In this document: positions 1-5,521 of the stretch, piece after piece | Layout of the letters: the number at the start of each line of letters is the position of its first letter | Position numbering within the stretch: position 1 is the stretch's first letter | Origin: Phoenicibacter sp963588595 | GTDB lineage: Bacteria > Actinomycetota > Coriobacteriia > Coriobacteriales > Eggerthellaceae | Assembly (NCBI GenBank): GCA_963588595.1 | Contig: CAVAIA010000035.1 | Span: 1 to 5,521, forward strand | DNA length: 5,521 nucleotides | Direction of reading: 5' to 3' | Made by a program: the position numbers and the translations under genes | The notes under the pieces: model-generated | Told to the model about the DNA's origin: nothing | The model's input: only the letters and a program-made list of their open reading frames with translations | Database searches by the model: none

Positions 1-542
1 TTGGATGTCGCAATTGCGTTCAAGCTTGCCCATTTGGAGCTGTTGAAGTTGTTCCAACAGAAAAAACAGAAACTCTTGGCGGGTTAACTGTCGAAGGAAC
101 TAAAAAGTCGTTCCTCATTAAATGTGATCTTTGCTATGACAGACCTAATGGACCTGCGTGCGTTGAGGCTTGCCCAACGAAGGCTCTTCGACTTGTTGAC
201 AAAGTTGAGATCGAGGCAGACACGGTTATGAAAAGAAGAGCGGAATTAAATAACACTGCTCCAATAGCAGACGCTGGAATTTTTGAGTTAGTGCGTTGCT
301 TTGCTGAGTTAAATGATGAAGCCAGATCAAGTCTTGTTGCGCGGGCGAGCGAACTTGCAGATAAAGATGATGTTGGCAGCGGAGCAATTGATTTGATTCG
401 TCAACAAGGCAAAGATGCGTTTCCAGTATCTGCAAACATCAATTACTTGATTAATAAGTTTGCAAAACTTGCAGATGACGGAAGGCAGCAAGTTGTTGAG
501 TTTGCAAGAGAGCTAAGTGGCATAGTTTCGAAAGAGGGATAA
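1..542 (+). CDS. HydN/HycB-type 4Fe-4S ferredoxin with long C-terminal extension (5' end outside window)
   Basis: This is an electron-transfer subunit of the HydN/HycB family. It is open from the window edge, the first complete codon is at position 3, and 179 residues are visible. Residues 2-10 show CxxCxxxCP (C2, C5, C9), the end of a Cx2Cx2Cx3CP motif whose first Cys lies upstream. C41, C44, C53 and C57 form the Cx2Cx8Cx3CP motif that is the last cluster site in HydN and HycB. Two further clusters probably lie off the window. The closest match I recall is E. coli HydN, which ends soon after the last cluster. Here about 100 more residues follow (76-179), holding two similar helical segments (94-118 and 147-171) joined by a Gly/Ser/Ala-containing linker. 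The gene lies 85 bases upstream of fdhF in the same direction, which suggests a role as electron carrier or accessory protein for FdhF. The family call is firm. HydN versus a second HycB is less certain, and the tail function is unknown. Confidence 0.85.
   Translation, partial: GCRNCVQACPFGAVEVVPTEKTETLGGLTVEGTKKSFLIKCDLCYDRPNGPACVEACPTKALRLVDKVEIEADTVMKRRAELNNTAPIADAGIFELVRCFAELNDEARSSLVARASELADKDDVGSGAIDLIRQQGKDAFPVSANINYLINKFAKLADDGRQQVVEFARELSGIVSKEG
282..518 (+). repeat. Two protein-level copies of a helical motif in the ferredoxin tail
   Basis: Visible residues 94-118 and 147-171 of the HydN-like protein align with an offset of 53 residues. Over the core (100-118 against 153-171) 9 of 19 positions are identical, in the pattern FAxLxDxxRxxxVxxAxEL. 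The flanking hydrophobic positions also agree (L96/L149, V97/I150). The copies differ at the DNA level, so the duplication is old or the two motifs share a fold. The spacing of hydrophobic residues fits short amphipathic helices. The pattern resembles the helical tails at the ends of some XRE-type regulators, which is a resemblance only. Confidence 0.6.
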
Positions 543-581
543 AAGCTGTGTCTTGGTTTAAATGTGACATAAACAAATCTT

Positions 582-603
582 TCGCAAACAAAGTAGTTTG
601 TGG
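582..603 (+). other. Small hairpin in the spacer before fdhF
   Basis: Bases 583-589 (CGCAAAC) can pair with 596-602 (GTTTGTG) around a six-base loop, giving seven pairs including one G-U. A further U-G pair is possible at 582/603. No T-run follows, so it is not a typical intrinsic terminator. It ends a few bases before the fdhF ribosome binding site and could act as an mRNA processing, stability or attenuation element. It may also be a chance fold. Confidence 0.35.
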
Positions 604-609
604 TCAATA

Positions 610-621
610 GGGAAAGAGGGG
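610..621 (+). promoter_or_regulatory. Ribosome binding site of fdhF
   Basis: The purine-rich run GGGAAAGAGGGG lies directly before two in-frame ATGs at 622 and 628. The AGAGGGG part ends six bases before ATG 628, which favours that start. ATG 622 could be served by the upstream GGAAAG part. Confidence 0.7.
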
Positions 622-627
622 ATGAAT

Positions 628-2802
628 ATGACAGAGAAGCACATGGTGGTTTGTCCATATTGTGGAACTGGTTGTAAGTTTAACCTGATTGTTGAAGGGG
701 ATCAAGTTGTTGGTGCTGAGCCTCTAAACGGTTTGACAAACGATGGCTTTTTGTGCCTTAAAGGATGGCATGGATATGATTTCATTAATGACACTGGAAT
801 TTTAACTCCAAGAATTCTCCATCCAATGATTAGAGAAAAGCGCGGCGGCGAGTTTAAGCGTGTAACTTGGGATGAGGCGCTTGACTTTGTTGCAGCCAAA
901 CTTAATGAGACAAAAGAGAAATATGGTCCTGACTCAATTTATGTAACAGGGTCTTCTAGAGGAACAGGCAACGAGTCGAACCTAGTTATGCAAAAGTTTG
1001 CTCGTGCTTGCATTGGAACAAATAACATCGACAATTGCGCACGCACTTGACATGGGCCAACTGTCTTCGGTCTTATGGAGACACTCGGTGCTGGTTCAAT
1101 GAGTTGTGGTGTTCCAGGAATGGAGGATGCTGGTTGTTTGTTCTTGTTTGGATATAACCCAAACACCTCCCACCCACTAGTTGCTCGCAGAGTTTTGCGC
1201 GCTAAGGAAAAGGGAGCAAAGATTATTGTTGCTGACCCTCGCGTTATTGAAACTTCAAGAATTGCTGATATTTATCTTCCAATCAAGGCTGGAACTAATA
1301 TCGCTTTCTTAAACGCTTTTGCTAACTCAATTGTCACTCAAGGATTGGTTGACAAAGAGTTTGTTGATGAACACACTGAAGGTTGGGACGATTGGTGGGA
1401 AAACGTTAAGGAATACACTCCTGAAAACACCGCCGAACTCACAGGTTGCAATCCTGAGGATGTTCATGCAGCAGCTCGCATGTACGCAACAGCCGAGCCT
1501 TCTTCGATTCTTTGTTGGGGGATGGGTGTTTGCCAACATTTGCAAAACGTTGAAGCTGTCAGAATGTGCGCAGCTATCGCTTGCATCACTCATCAAATTG
1601 GAAAACCAAATTCAGGAGTTGCCCCTGTTCGTGGTCAAAACAACGTTCAAGGTGCTTGTGATATGGGAGCTTTGCCTAATATGTTCCCTGGATATCAAAA
1701 GGTAACTGATCCAGAAATAAGAGCTAAATTTGAAAAACATTGGGGGTTGGAGCCTGGAACGCTCCCAGCTAACCCAGGATATAAGGTAACAGACCTTCCT
1801 CACTTGATGCATGAGGGCAAGATAAAGGCCTACTATATCATGGGTGAAGATCCTCTTCAAACAGAGCCTGACGCTCAAGTTTATAAAGAGCGTCTAAAGG
1901 AACTTGATATATTTATCGTTCAAGATATATTTATGACTCAAACTGCTGCAGAAGCTGATGTTTTACTGCCAGCAACAAGTTGGGGCGAGCATGAAGGCGT
2001 TTTCTCTGCATGCGACAGAACCTTCCAACGTTTCACGACTGCTGTTCCAATTAAGGGAGAATGCAGGCATGACTGGGATATTATTGCTGATCTTTCAACT
2101 AGGATGGGATATCCAATGCACTTCGAGAACACCCAACAAATTTGGGATGAAGAGTGCAGGGCTGTTTGGGCAGGCGCTGCTGGTGCAACATATGAAAAGA
2201 TGGAAGGCGTGGGTCATGCTCAATGGCCATGCCCAACTCTAGAGCATCCGGGAACTCCTGACCTTTTCTTGGGCGGAAAGTTTACGACTGCAAGTGGTAA
2301 GGCGCAACTCATGAGTTGCAAGTGGGTTCCACCAACAGAGCCAGTTGACGAGGAATATCCAATAGTGCTCACAACTGTAAGAGAGGTTGGGCATTATTCT
2401 TGCCGCTCAATGACAGGAAATTGCAAGGTTTTAGCGGCTCTTGCTGATGAACCAGGATATTGCCAAATTAGCCCTCAAGACGCAGAGAAATATGGCATAA
2501 AGGATCAAGAGCTTATGTATATATTTTCTCGCAGAGGAAAGGTTATAACACGTGCAAGCGTTGATGAGCGTGTCTTTCCAGGGGCTGTTTATATGACTTA
2601 TCAATGGTGGATTGGTAAATGTAACGATCTAACTATTGATCACGTTGATGATAATTCACATACGCCTGAGGATAAATATTGTGCAGTTAATTTGGAGGCG
2701 ATTGAAGATCAAGCGTGGGCAGAAAGGCATTTAAACGAGGTTTACTCGAACATGAAAGCTCGTCTTGCTAAGCTAGCGGAGCCACAAAATGTCGCCGTTT
2801 AG
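628..2802 (+). CDS. fdhF: Formate dehydrogenase H, selenocysteine- and molybdopterin-containing (selenoprotein)
   Basis: This enzyme oxidises formate to CO2 and feeds electrons into formate hydrogenlyase. It is a cytoplasmic subunit with a bis-MGD molybdenum centre, selenocysteine and one 4Fe-4S cluster. The frame runs through TGA 1048-1050 and gives 724 residues, close to the 715 of E. coli FdhF. The cluster ligands are C9, C12, C16 and C43, followed by the electron-relay lysine K45. Sec141-His142 matches the E. coli Sec140-His141 active site, and R335 in VRGQNNVQG matches the catalytic R333. The C-terminal molybdopterin-binding region contains REVGHYSCRSMTGN and YMTYQWWIGKCN, both nearly as in E. 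coli. ATG 628 was chosen for its ribosome binding site spacing and family alignment; ATG 622 would add two residues. The gene sits between two four-cluster-type ferredoxin genes and upstream of the hydrogenase genes, so it is very likely the FHL formate dehydrogenase. Production requires the host SelA, SelB, SelC and SelD machinery. Confidence 0.96.
1048..1050 (+). other. Selenocysteine codon (in-frame TGA)
   Basis: The TGA lies between CART and HGPTVFGL, exactly where E. coli FdhF has its active-site Sec (CARV-U-HGP). Coding similarity continues without a shift on both sides, no other in-frame stop occurs before 2800, and a SECIS-like hairpin follows. The selenium is expected to coordinate molybdenum. 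Confidence 0.95.
1051..1088 (+). promoter_or_regulatory. Bacterial SECIS element in the fdhF mRNA
   Basis: The upper stem pairs 1063-1068 (GTCTTC) with 1077-1082 (GGAGAC), six pairs with one U-G, closing the loop GGTCTTAT. The lower stem pairs 1057-1062 with 1083-1088 at four of six positions. The loop begins with GGTCT, exactly 18 bases after the TGA. This is the same loop sequence and spacing that I recall for the E. coli fdhF SECIS, which SelB binds. The hairpin is also coding sequence (HGPTVFGLMETLG). Confidence 0.85.
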
Positions 2803-2824
2803 CGTAAAAGTGTTTTGGATGGGT

Positions 2825-2854
2825 TTGAAGTGCGAGTAAAATTGTTTATATAAG
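2825..2854 (+). promoter_or_regulatory. Possible sigma-70-type promoter before hycB
   Basis: TTGAAG (2825-2830) is followed after 16 bases by TATATA (2847-2852), or after 18 bases by TATAAG (2849-2854). It lies in the 84-base spacer between fdhF and hycB, which is AT-rich and has no obvious terminator. It could start an internal transcript for the hydrogenase genes. In AT-rich DNA such matches are common, so support is modest. Confidence 0.3.
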
Positions 2855-2871
2855 TTTTGTAAGATTTTAAG

Positions 2872-2879
2872 AGTGAGGA
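2872..2879 (+). promoter_or_regulatory. Ribosome binding site of hycB
   Basis: AGTGAGGA ends seven bases before ATG 2887, a normal spacing. It ends only one base before the in-frame TTG at 2881, which argues for ATG 2887 as the start. Confidence 0.7.
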
Positions 2880-2886
2880 ATTGGTT

Positions 2887-3483
2887 ATGAATTCATTCAT
2901 ATCGATTAATCCAGACAGATGCATTGGATGTGGAACGTGCCAAGCGGCATGTTCTGCTGGGCATGCAGGTGTTGGCGAACAAGCTCAACCAAGGCTCTCT
3001 GTTGTTTTTACAAAAGAGGTCACGGCTTCTATCACATGCCATCATTGTGAGGCAGCTCCATGCTTGGCTGTTTGCCCAGTCAATGCAATCGAGCATAAGG
3101 GTGATAGAATTTCTGTCGATGAGCAAGCTTGCATAGGGTGTAAGCTTTGCGCTTGCGTTTGTCCTTTTGGCGCGATTCATCCATCGGGAACTAACATCGA
3201 CGGTGTTTCAGGCATGGCGCAATTCACGCCAAACATGCCTGAGTCGACTTCATCGATGCTTAAGTGGGAAATCGGTGTCCCAACAGTTGCAGTTAAGTGC
3301 GATCTTTGTGAATACGACGAAAATGGACCTCGTTGCGTTCGAGTTTGCCCAACTATGGCTTTGAAGTATGAAACTCCTTTTGAACAATCTGCAAAGAAGA
3401 CACGTAAGATGAAAGCAGAATCTCTCGTTACTGAGGCGATTGTTGCTCCGAACTCGTCTATAAGAAGACCGGAGGTGAAATAA
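2887..3483 (+). CDS. hycB: HycB-type four [4Fe-4S] electron-transfer subunit of formate hydrogenlyase
   Basis: This 198-residue ferredoxin (E. coli HycB has 203) is expected to accept electrons from FdhF and pass them to the hydrogenase. Four cysteine groups are complete: C12/C15/C18/C22, C51/C54/C59/C63, C82/C85/C88/C92, and C138/C141/C150/C154. This is the standard four-cluster layout of HycB, HydN and DmsB-like proteins. The segment MLKWEIGVPTVAVKCDLC and the ending GPRCVRVCPTMAL match HycB better than HydN, which sets this protein apart from the ferredoxin upstream of fdhF. The long Ala/Pro-rich linker of E. coli HycB before the last cluster is replaced here by a shorter stretch (about 100-123). 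There is no signal peptide or membrane segment, so it is cytoplasmic. An additional cysteine, C90, lies inside the third motif. The TAA stop abuts the hycE ATG, suggesting translational coupling. Confidence 0.9.
   Translation: MNSFISINPDRCIGCGTCQAACSAGHAGVGEQAQPRLSVVFTKEVTASITCHHCEAAPCLAVCPVNAIEHKGDRISVDEQACIGCKLCACVCPFGAIHPSGTNIDGVSGMAQFTPNMPESTSSMLKWEIGVPTVAVKCDLCEYDENGPRCVRVCPTMALKYETPFEQSAKKTRKMKAESLVTEAIVAPNSSIRRPEVK
3471..3477 (+). promoter_or_regulatory. Ribosome binding site of hycE inside the end of hycB
   Basis: GGAGGTG lies within the last codons of hycB and ends six bases before ATG 3484. It is the strongest Shine-Dalgarno sequence in the window, fitting a subunit made in large amounts and coupled to hycB translation. 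Confidence 0.8.
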
Positions 3484-5217
3484 ATGGCAGAACTTAATAA
3501 AGACGGTCAGCTAAGACGTGGGGAGTCCCACATAAAGGCTTTGTCTTCTGCTATAGAGGGGTCTGTTCTTGATTATTCTTGGCAAACTGAGGATCAAGTG
3601 ACAGTTGATGTCCCAACGCAGAAGCTTCCTGAGTGTGTTGAATTTATGTATTATGAGCGCGGTGGATGGATTCCTGACATGGTTGTGGCTGATGAGCGCC
3701 ACATTGACGGATCTTTTAAGCTCTATTATCTAATGAGCATGGAAGAGGAAGATAAGTGCTACTTAACAGTTCGCACAAAAGTCGATCCTGTCACTAAAGA
3801 ATTTCCTTCTGTGACGCCAAAAGTTCCAGCTTGTGTTTGGTCTGAGAGAGAAGCCTATGACATGATGGGGCTAAAAGCTGTCGGTCTTCCTGATGCAAGA
3901 AGATTGGTTTTGCCAGACGATTGGCCAGACGGACTTTTCCCTCTCCTTAAGGATTCTATGGATTACCGCCACAGACCAGAGATAGCAACAGATGTTGAAA
4001 ATTATGAATTTTTAGACGAGTCTGGAGTTCATGATCCAACGGAAATTCCAATGGGTCCTTTACATATAACTTCAGATGAACCAGGTCACTTTAGACTCTT
4101 TTGCGAAGGCGAGGACATAGTTGATGCAGACTATCGTCTTTTCTATGTGCACCGCGGGATGGAAAAAGTTGCAGAATCTCGCCTAACTTATGATCAAATT
4201 CCTTTCTTGTCTGATCGTATTTGCGGAATTTGCGGTTTTGCTCATTCTGTCGCCTATGTTCAAACGATAGAAAACGCACTTGGTATTCAAATTCCAAAGC
4301 GTGCTGAATATTTAAGAGGTATCTTCTTGGAGGTTGAGCGTTTGCATTCTCACTTGCTCAATCTTGGTTTAGTTTGCCACTATTGCGGCTTTGACACAGG
4401 CTTTATGCATTTCTTTAGGGTCAGAGAAAAAGCGATGGATCTAGCTCAACTTTTGACTGGAACAAGAAAGACTTATGGGATGAACCTTATAGGTGGAGTT
4501 AGAAGAGATATACTTGATGAACATAGGAAGGAGACGTTGCGCTTAGTTTCAGAACTTCGCGAGGATGTTACCCGCCTTGTTGATATGTTGACTTCGACTC
4601 GAAATTTTGTTTCAAGAACTAAAGGCGTTGGTCATCTAGACAGAAAAGTTTGTCGCGATTATTCTCCAGTAGGACCAATGGTTCGCGGTTCTGGCTTTGC
4701 GAGAGACGTTCGTTTTGATCATCCATATGCAGGATACAAATACCTTGAGGGCTTGAGTGCTCAAAGTGCGCAAACATGCGACGTAATGGGAAGAACACAA
4801 GTGAGAATTGCAGAATTTTTAGACTCTATCACCATGATTGAGCAATGGATTAACAATCTTCCAACGGGACCGATCCTGACATCAGATTTTAAGTATGTTC
4901 CTCAAAAGTATGCGATGGGATTTACTGAGGCTCCAAGAGGAGAGGATATGCATTGGTCGATGACTGGCAATAATCAAAAGGTTTATAGATGGAGAGCTAA
5001 AGCGGCAACTTATTCAAATTGGCCAGTTTTGAGATATGCGCTTCAAGGAAACACTGTTTCTGACGCAGCAGTTATCATCGGTTCGATGGATCCTTGCTAT
5101 TCTTGCACAGACCGCGTTACTGTGTGCGATATCAAAACGCATAAAGAAAAGACAATTTCAACGCAACAGCTCAAAGATTATGCTGTTAATCGTAAGCATT
5201 CGCCATTAAAAGATTAG
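3484..5217 (+). CDS. hycE: Group 4 [NiFe] hydrogenase large subunit, HycE type (NuoC-NuoD fusion)
   Basis: This is the H2-evolving catalytic subunit of formate hydrogenlyase, reducing protons with electrons relayed from FdhF. It has 577 residues (E. coli HycE has 569). Residues 1 to about 150 form the NuoC-like domain (PSVTPKVPACVWSEREAYDM, then RRLVLPDDWPD). Residues from about 185 on form the NuoD-like catalytic domain. NiFe ligands are visible as C247 and C250 in RICGICG, and as C538 and C541 in DPCYSCTDR. The last 33 residues, after R544, match the C-terminal peptide that HycI removes in E. coli once nickel is inserted, so the precursor form is encoded. The protein follows E. coli HycE closely along its whole length, ending in HSPLKD against NSPLK. 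The gene starts immediately after the hycB stop and is followed after 20 bases by hycF. In E. coli hycC and hycD stand between hycB and hycE; here they do not. Confidence 0.95.
   Translation: MAELNKDGQLRRGESHIKALSSAIEGSVLDYSWQTEDQVTVDVPTQKLPECVEFMYYERGGWIPDMVVADERHIDGSFKLYYLMSMEEEDKCYLTVRTKVDPVTKEFPSVTPKVPACVWSEREAYDMMGLKAVGLPDARRLVLPDDWPDGLFPLLKDSMDYRHRPEIATDVENYEFLDESGVHDPTEIPMGPLHITSDEPGHFRLFCEGEDIVDADYRLFYVHRGMEKVAESRLTYDQIPFLSDRICGICGFAHSVAYVQTIENALGIQIPKRAEYLRGIFLEVERLHSHLLNLGLVCHYCGFDTGFMHFFRVREKAMDLAQLLTGTRKTYGMNLIGGVRRDILDEHRKETLRLVSELREDVTRLVDMLTSTRNFVSRTKGVGHLDRKVCRDYSPVGPMVRGSGFARDVRFDHPYAGYKYLEGLSAQSAQTCDVMGRTQVRIAEFLDSITMIEQWINNLPTGPILTSDFKYVPQKYAMGFTEAPRGEDMHWSMTGNNQKVYRWRAKAATYSNWPVLRYALQGNTVSDAAVIIGSMDPCYSCTDRVTVCDIKTHKEKTISTQQLKDYAVNRKHSPLKD
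5113..5214 (+). other. Predicted HycE maturation site and removable C-terminal peptide
   Basis: The codon for R544 (5113-5115) closes the DPCYSCTDR motif. E. coli HycE is cut by the HycI protease after the equivalent R537. The remaining 33 codons (VTVCDIKT to SPLKD) correspond to the 32-residue E. coli tail. The cut here would be Arg-Val instead of Arg-Met. A hycI-type protease gene is not in this window but should exist in the host. Confidence 0.7.
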
Positions 5218-5237
5218 GAAAAGAGGGCGGTGAAAAG

Positions 5238-5521
5238 ATGAGTTTTAGGAATTTATTCAAAGAAATTCGAAGAGCAGGTAACTCTACAATTGCCTATCCT
5301 GCTGAGCCGCTGGATTTGCCTGATGGCTATCGTGGCAAGCCTGAGCACAACGAGTCTGCTTGTATTGCTTGCGGTGCTTGCGCAATTGCATGTCCGCCGA
5401 ACGCTATAACAATGGAACTCGACGAGAATTCTGAGAATATAGTTTGGGACATATGCTATGGTCGTTGCATTTTTTGCGGAAGATGTCATGAAGTTTGCCC
5501 TGTGCACGCAATTGAGCTGAC
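5238..5521 (+). CDS. hycF: HycF-type two [4Fe-4S] ferredoxin subunit of formate hydrogenlyase (3' end outside window)
   Basis: This is the NuoI-like subunit that links electron carriers to the hydrogenase small subunit on the cytoplasmic side. The first 94 residues are present; E. coli HycF has about 180. The opening MSFRNLFKEIRRAGNSTIAY and the following YRGKPEHNESACIACGAC match HycF. Two cluster motifs are complete: C42/C45/C48/C52-P and C77/C80/C83/C87-P (CIFCGRCHEVCP). An extra cysteine, C73, precedes the second motif. The start at ATG 5238 follows a purine-rich AGAGGGCGGTG stretch (5222-5232), and a GTG at 5230 in another frame stops at once. It is 20 bases after hycE, in the same order as in the E. 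coli operon, so a hycG-like small subunit gene is expected next. Confidence 0.92.
   Translation, partial: MSFRNLFKEIRRAGNSTIAYPAEPLDLPDGYRGKPEHNESACIACGACAIACPPNAITMELDENSENIVWDICYGRCIFCGRCHEVCPVHAIEL

Noticed and set aside
228..542. The ATG at 228 as the start of an independent small gene.
   Set aside because: It is in frame with the upstream cysteine-motif protein with no stop between, and has no good ribosome binding site.
543..627. A sigma-54 or FNR/CRP-type site in the spacer before fdhF (for example TGTGACATAAACA at 564-576).
   Set aside because: Only one half-site is recognisable and no GG-N10-GC pair fits, so it is not supportable.
598..1050. A short 150-residue gene starting at TTG 598 and ending at TGA 1050, with a separate gene from ATG 1075.
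   Set aside because: The two pieces are one FdhF protein interrupted by a selenocysteine codon. TTG 598 lies inside a hairpin before the ribosome binding site, and ATG 1075 lies inside the SECIS loop without a ribosome binding site.
1906..1934. Direct repeat GATATATTTAT at 1906-1916 and 1924-1934.
   Set aside because: It encodes DIFI and DIFM within the conserved VQDIFMT region of FdhF. The repetition is a by-product of similar residues and codons.
628..2802. fdhF as a pseudogene because of its internal stop codon.
   Set aside because: The only in-frame stop is at the known Sec position, the SECIS is present, and all catalytic residues on both sides are intact.
2881..2886. TTG 2881 as the hycB start.
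   Set aside because: The ribosome binding site ends one base before it, while ATG 2887 has normal spacing and matches the E. coli HycB start (MNRF against MNSF).
5253..5507. Antisense open frame of 84 codons opposite hycF, and other out-of-frame openings across fdhF, hycB and hycE.
   Set aside because: They overlap strongly supported coding genes and have no recognisable motifs or ribosome binding sites.

Overview
This window carries most of a formate hydrogenlyase (FHL) gene cluster from an anaerobic or facultatively anaerobic bacterium that encodes selenocysteine. All genes are on the + strand. The sequence is AT-rich by eye, with many A/T-ending codons. The host cannot be named from this window. 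Every product resembles the E. coli FHL proteins (as I recall their sequences), but the gene order differs from the E. coli hyc operon, so a non-enteric host is plausible.

Layout: (1) 1-542, the 3' part of a HydN-type 4Fe-4S ferredoxin gene with an unusual 104-residue C-terminal extension containing two copies of a helical motif. (2) 543-627, a spacer with a small hairpin and the ribosome binding site of the next gene. (3) 628-2802, fdhF, the molybdenum/selenocysteine formate dehydrogenase H. It is read through an in-frame TGA at 1048-1050, and a SECIS hairpin follows directly. (4) 2803-2886, a spacer with a possible promoter. (5) 2887-3483, a HycB-type four-cluster ferredoxin. (6) 3484-5217, the HycE-type large subunit of a group 4 [NiFe] hydrogenase, whose start codon directly follows the hycB stop. 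(7) 5238 to the window end, the N-terminal half of a HycF-type two-cluster ferredoxin.

The expected electron path is formate oxidation at Mo/Sec in FdhF, then the 4Fe-4S clusters of HycB, then HycF and a small subunit (HycG, not in this window), then the NiFe centre of HycE, where protons become H2. The hydN-like gene probably helps deliver or mature FdhF, or is an alternative electron carrier. The membrane subunit genes hycC and hycD, which sit between hycB and hycE in E. coli, are not present there. They must be elsewhere or absent.

The points most worth a second look are the repeat-bearing tail on the HydN-like protein, the reorganised gene order that places fdhF inside the hydrogenase operon, and the well-formed SECIS with the same UGA-to-loop spacing that I recall for E. 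coli fdhF.
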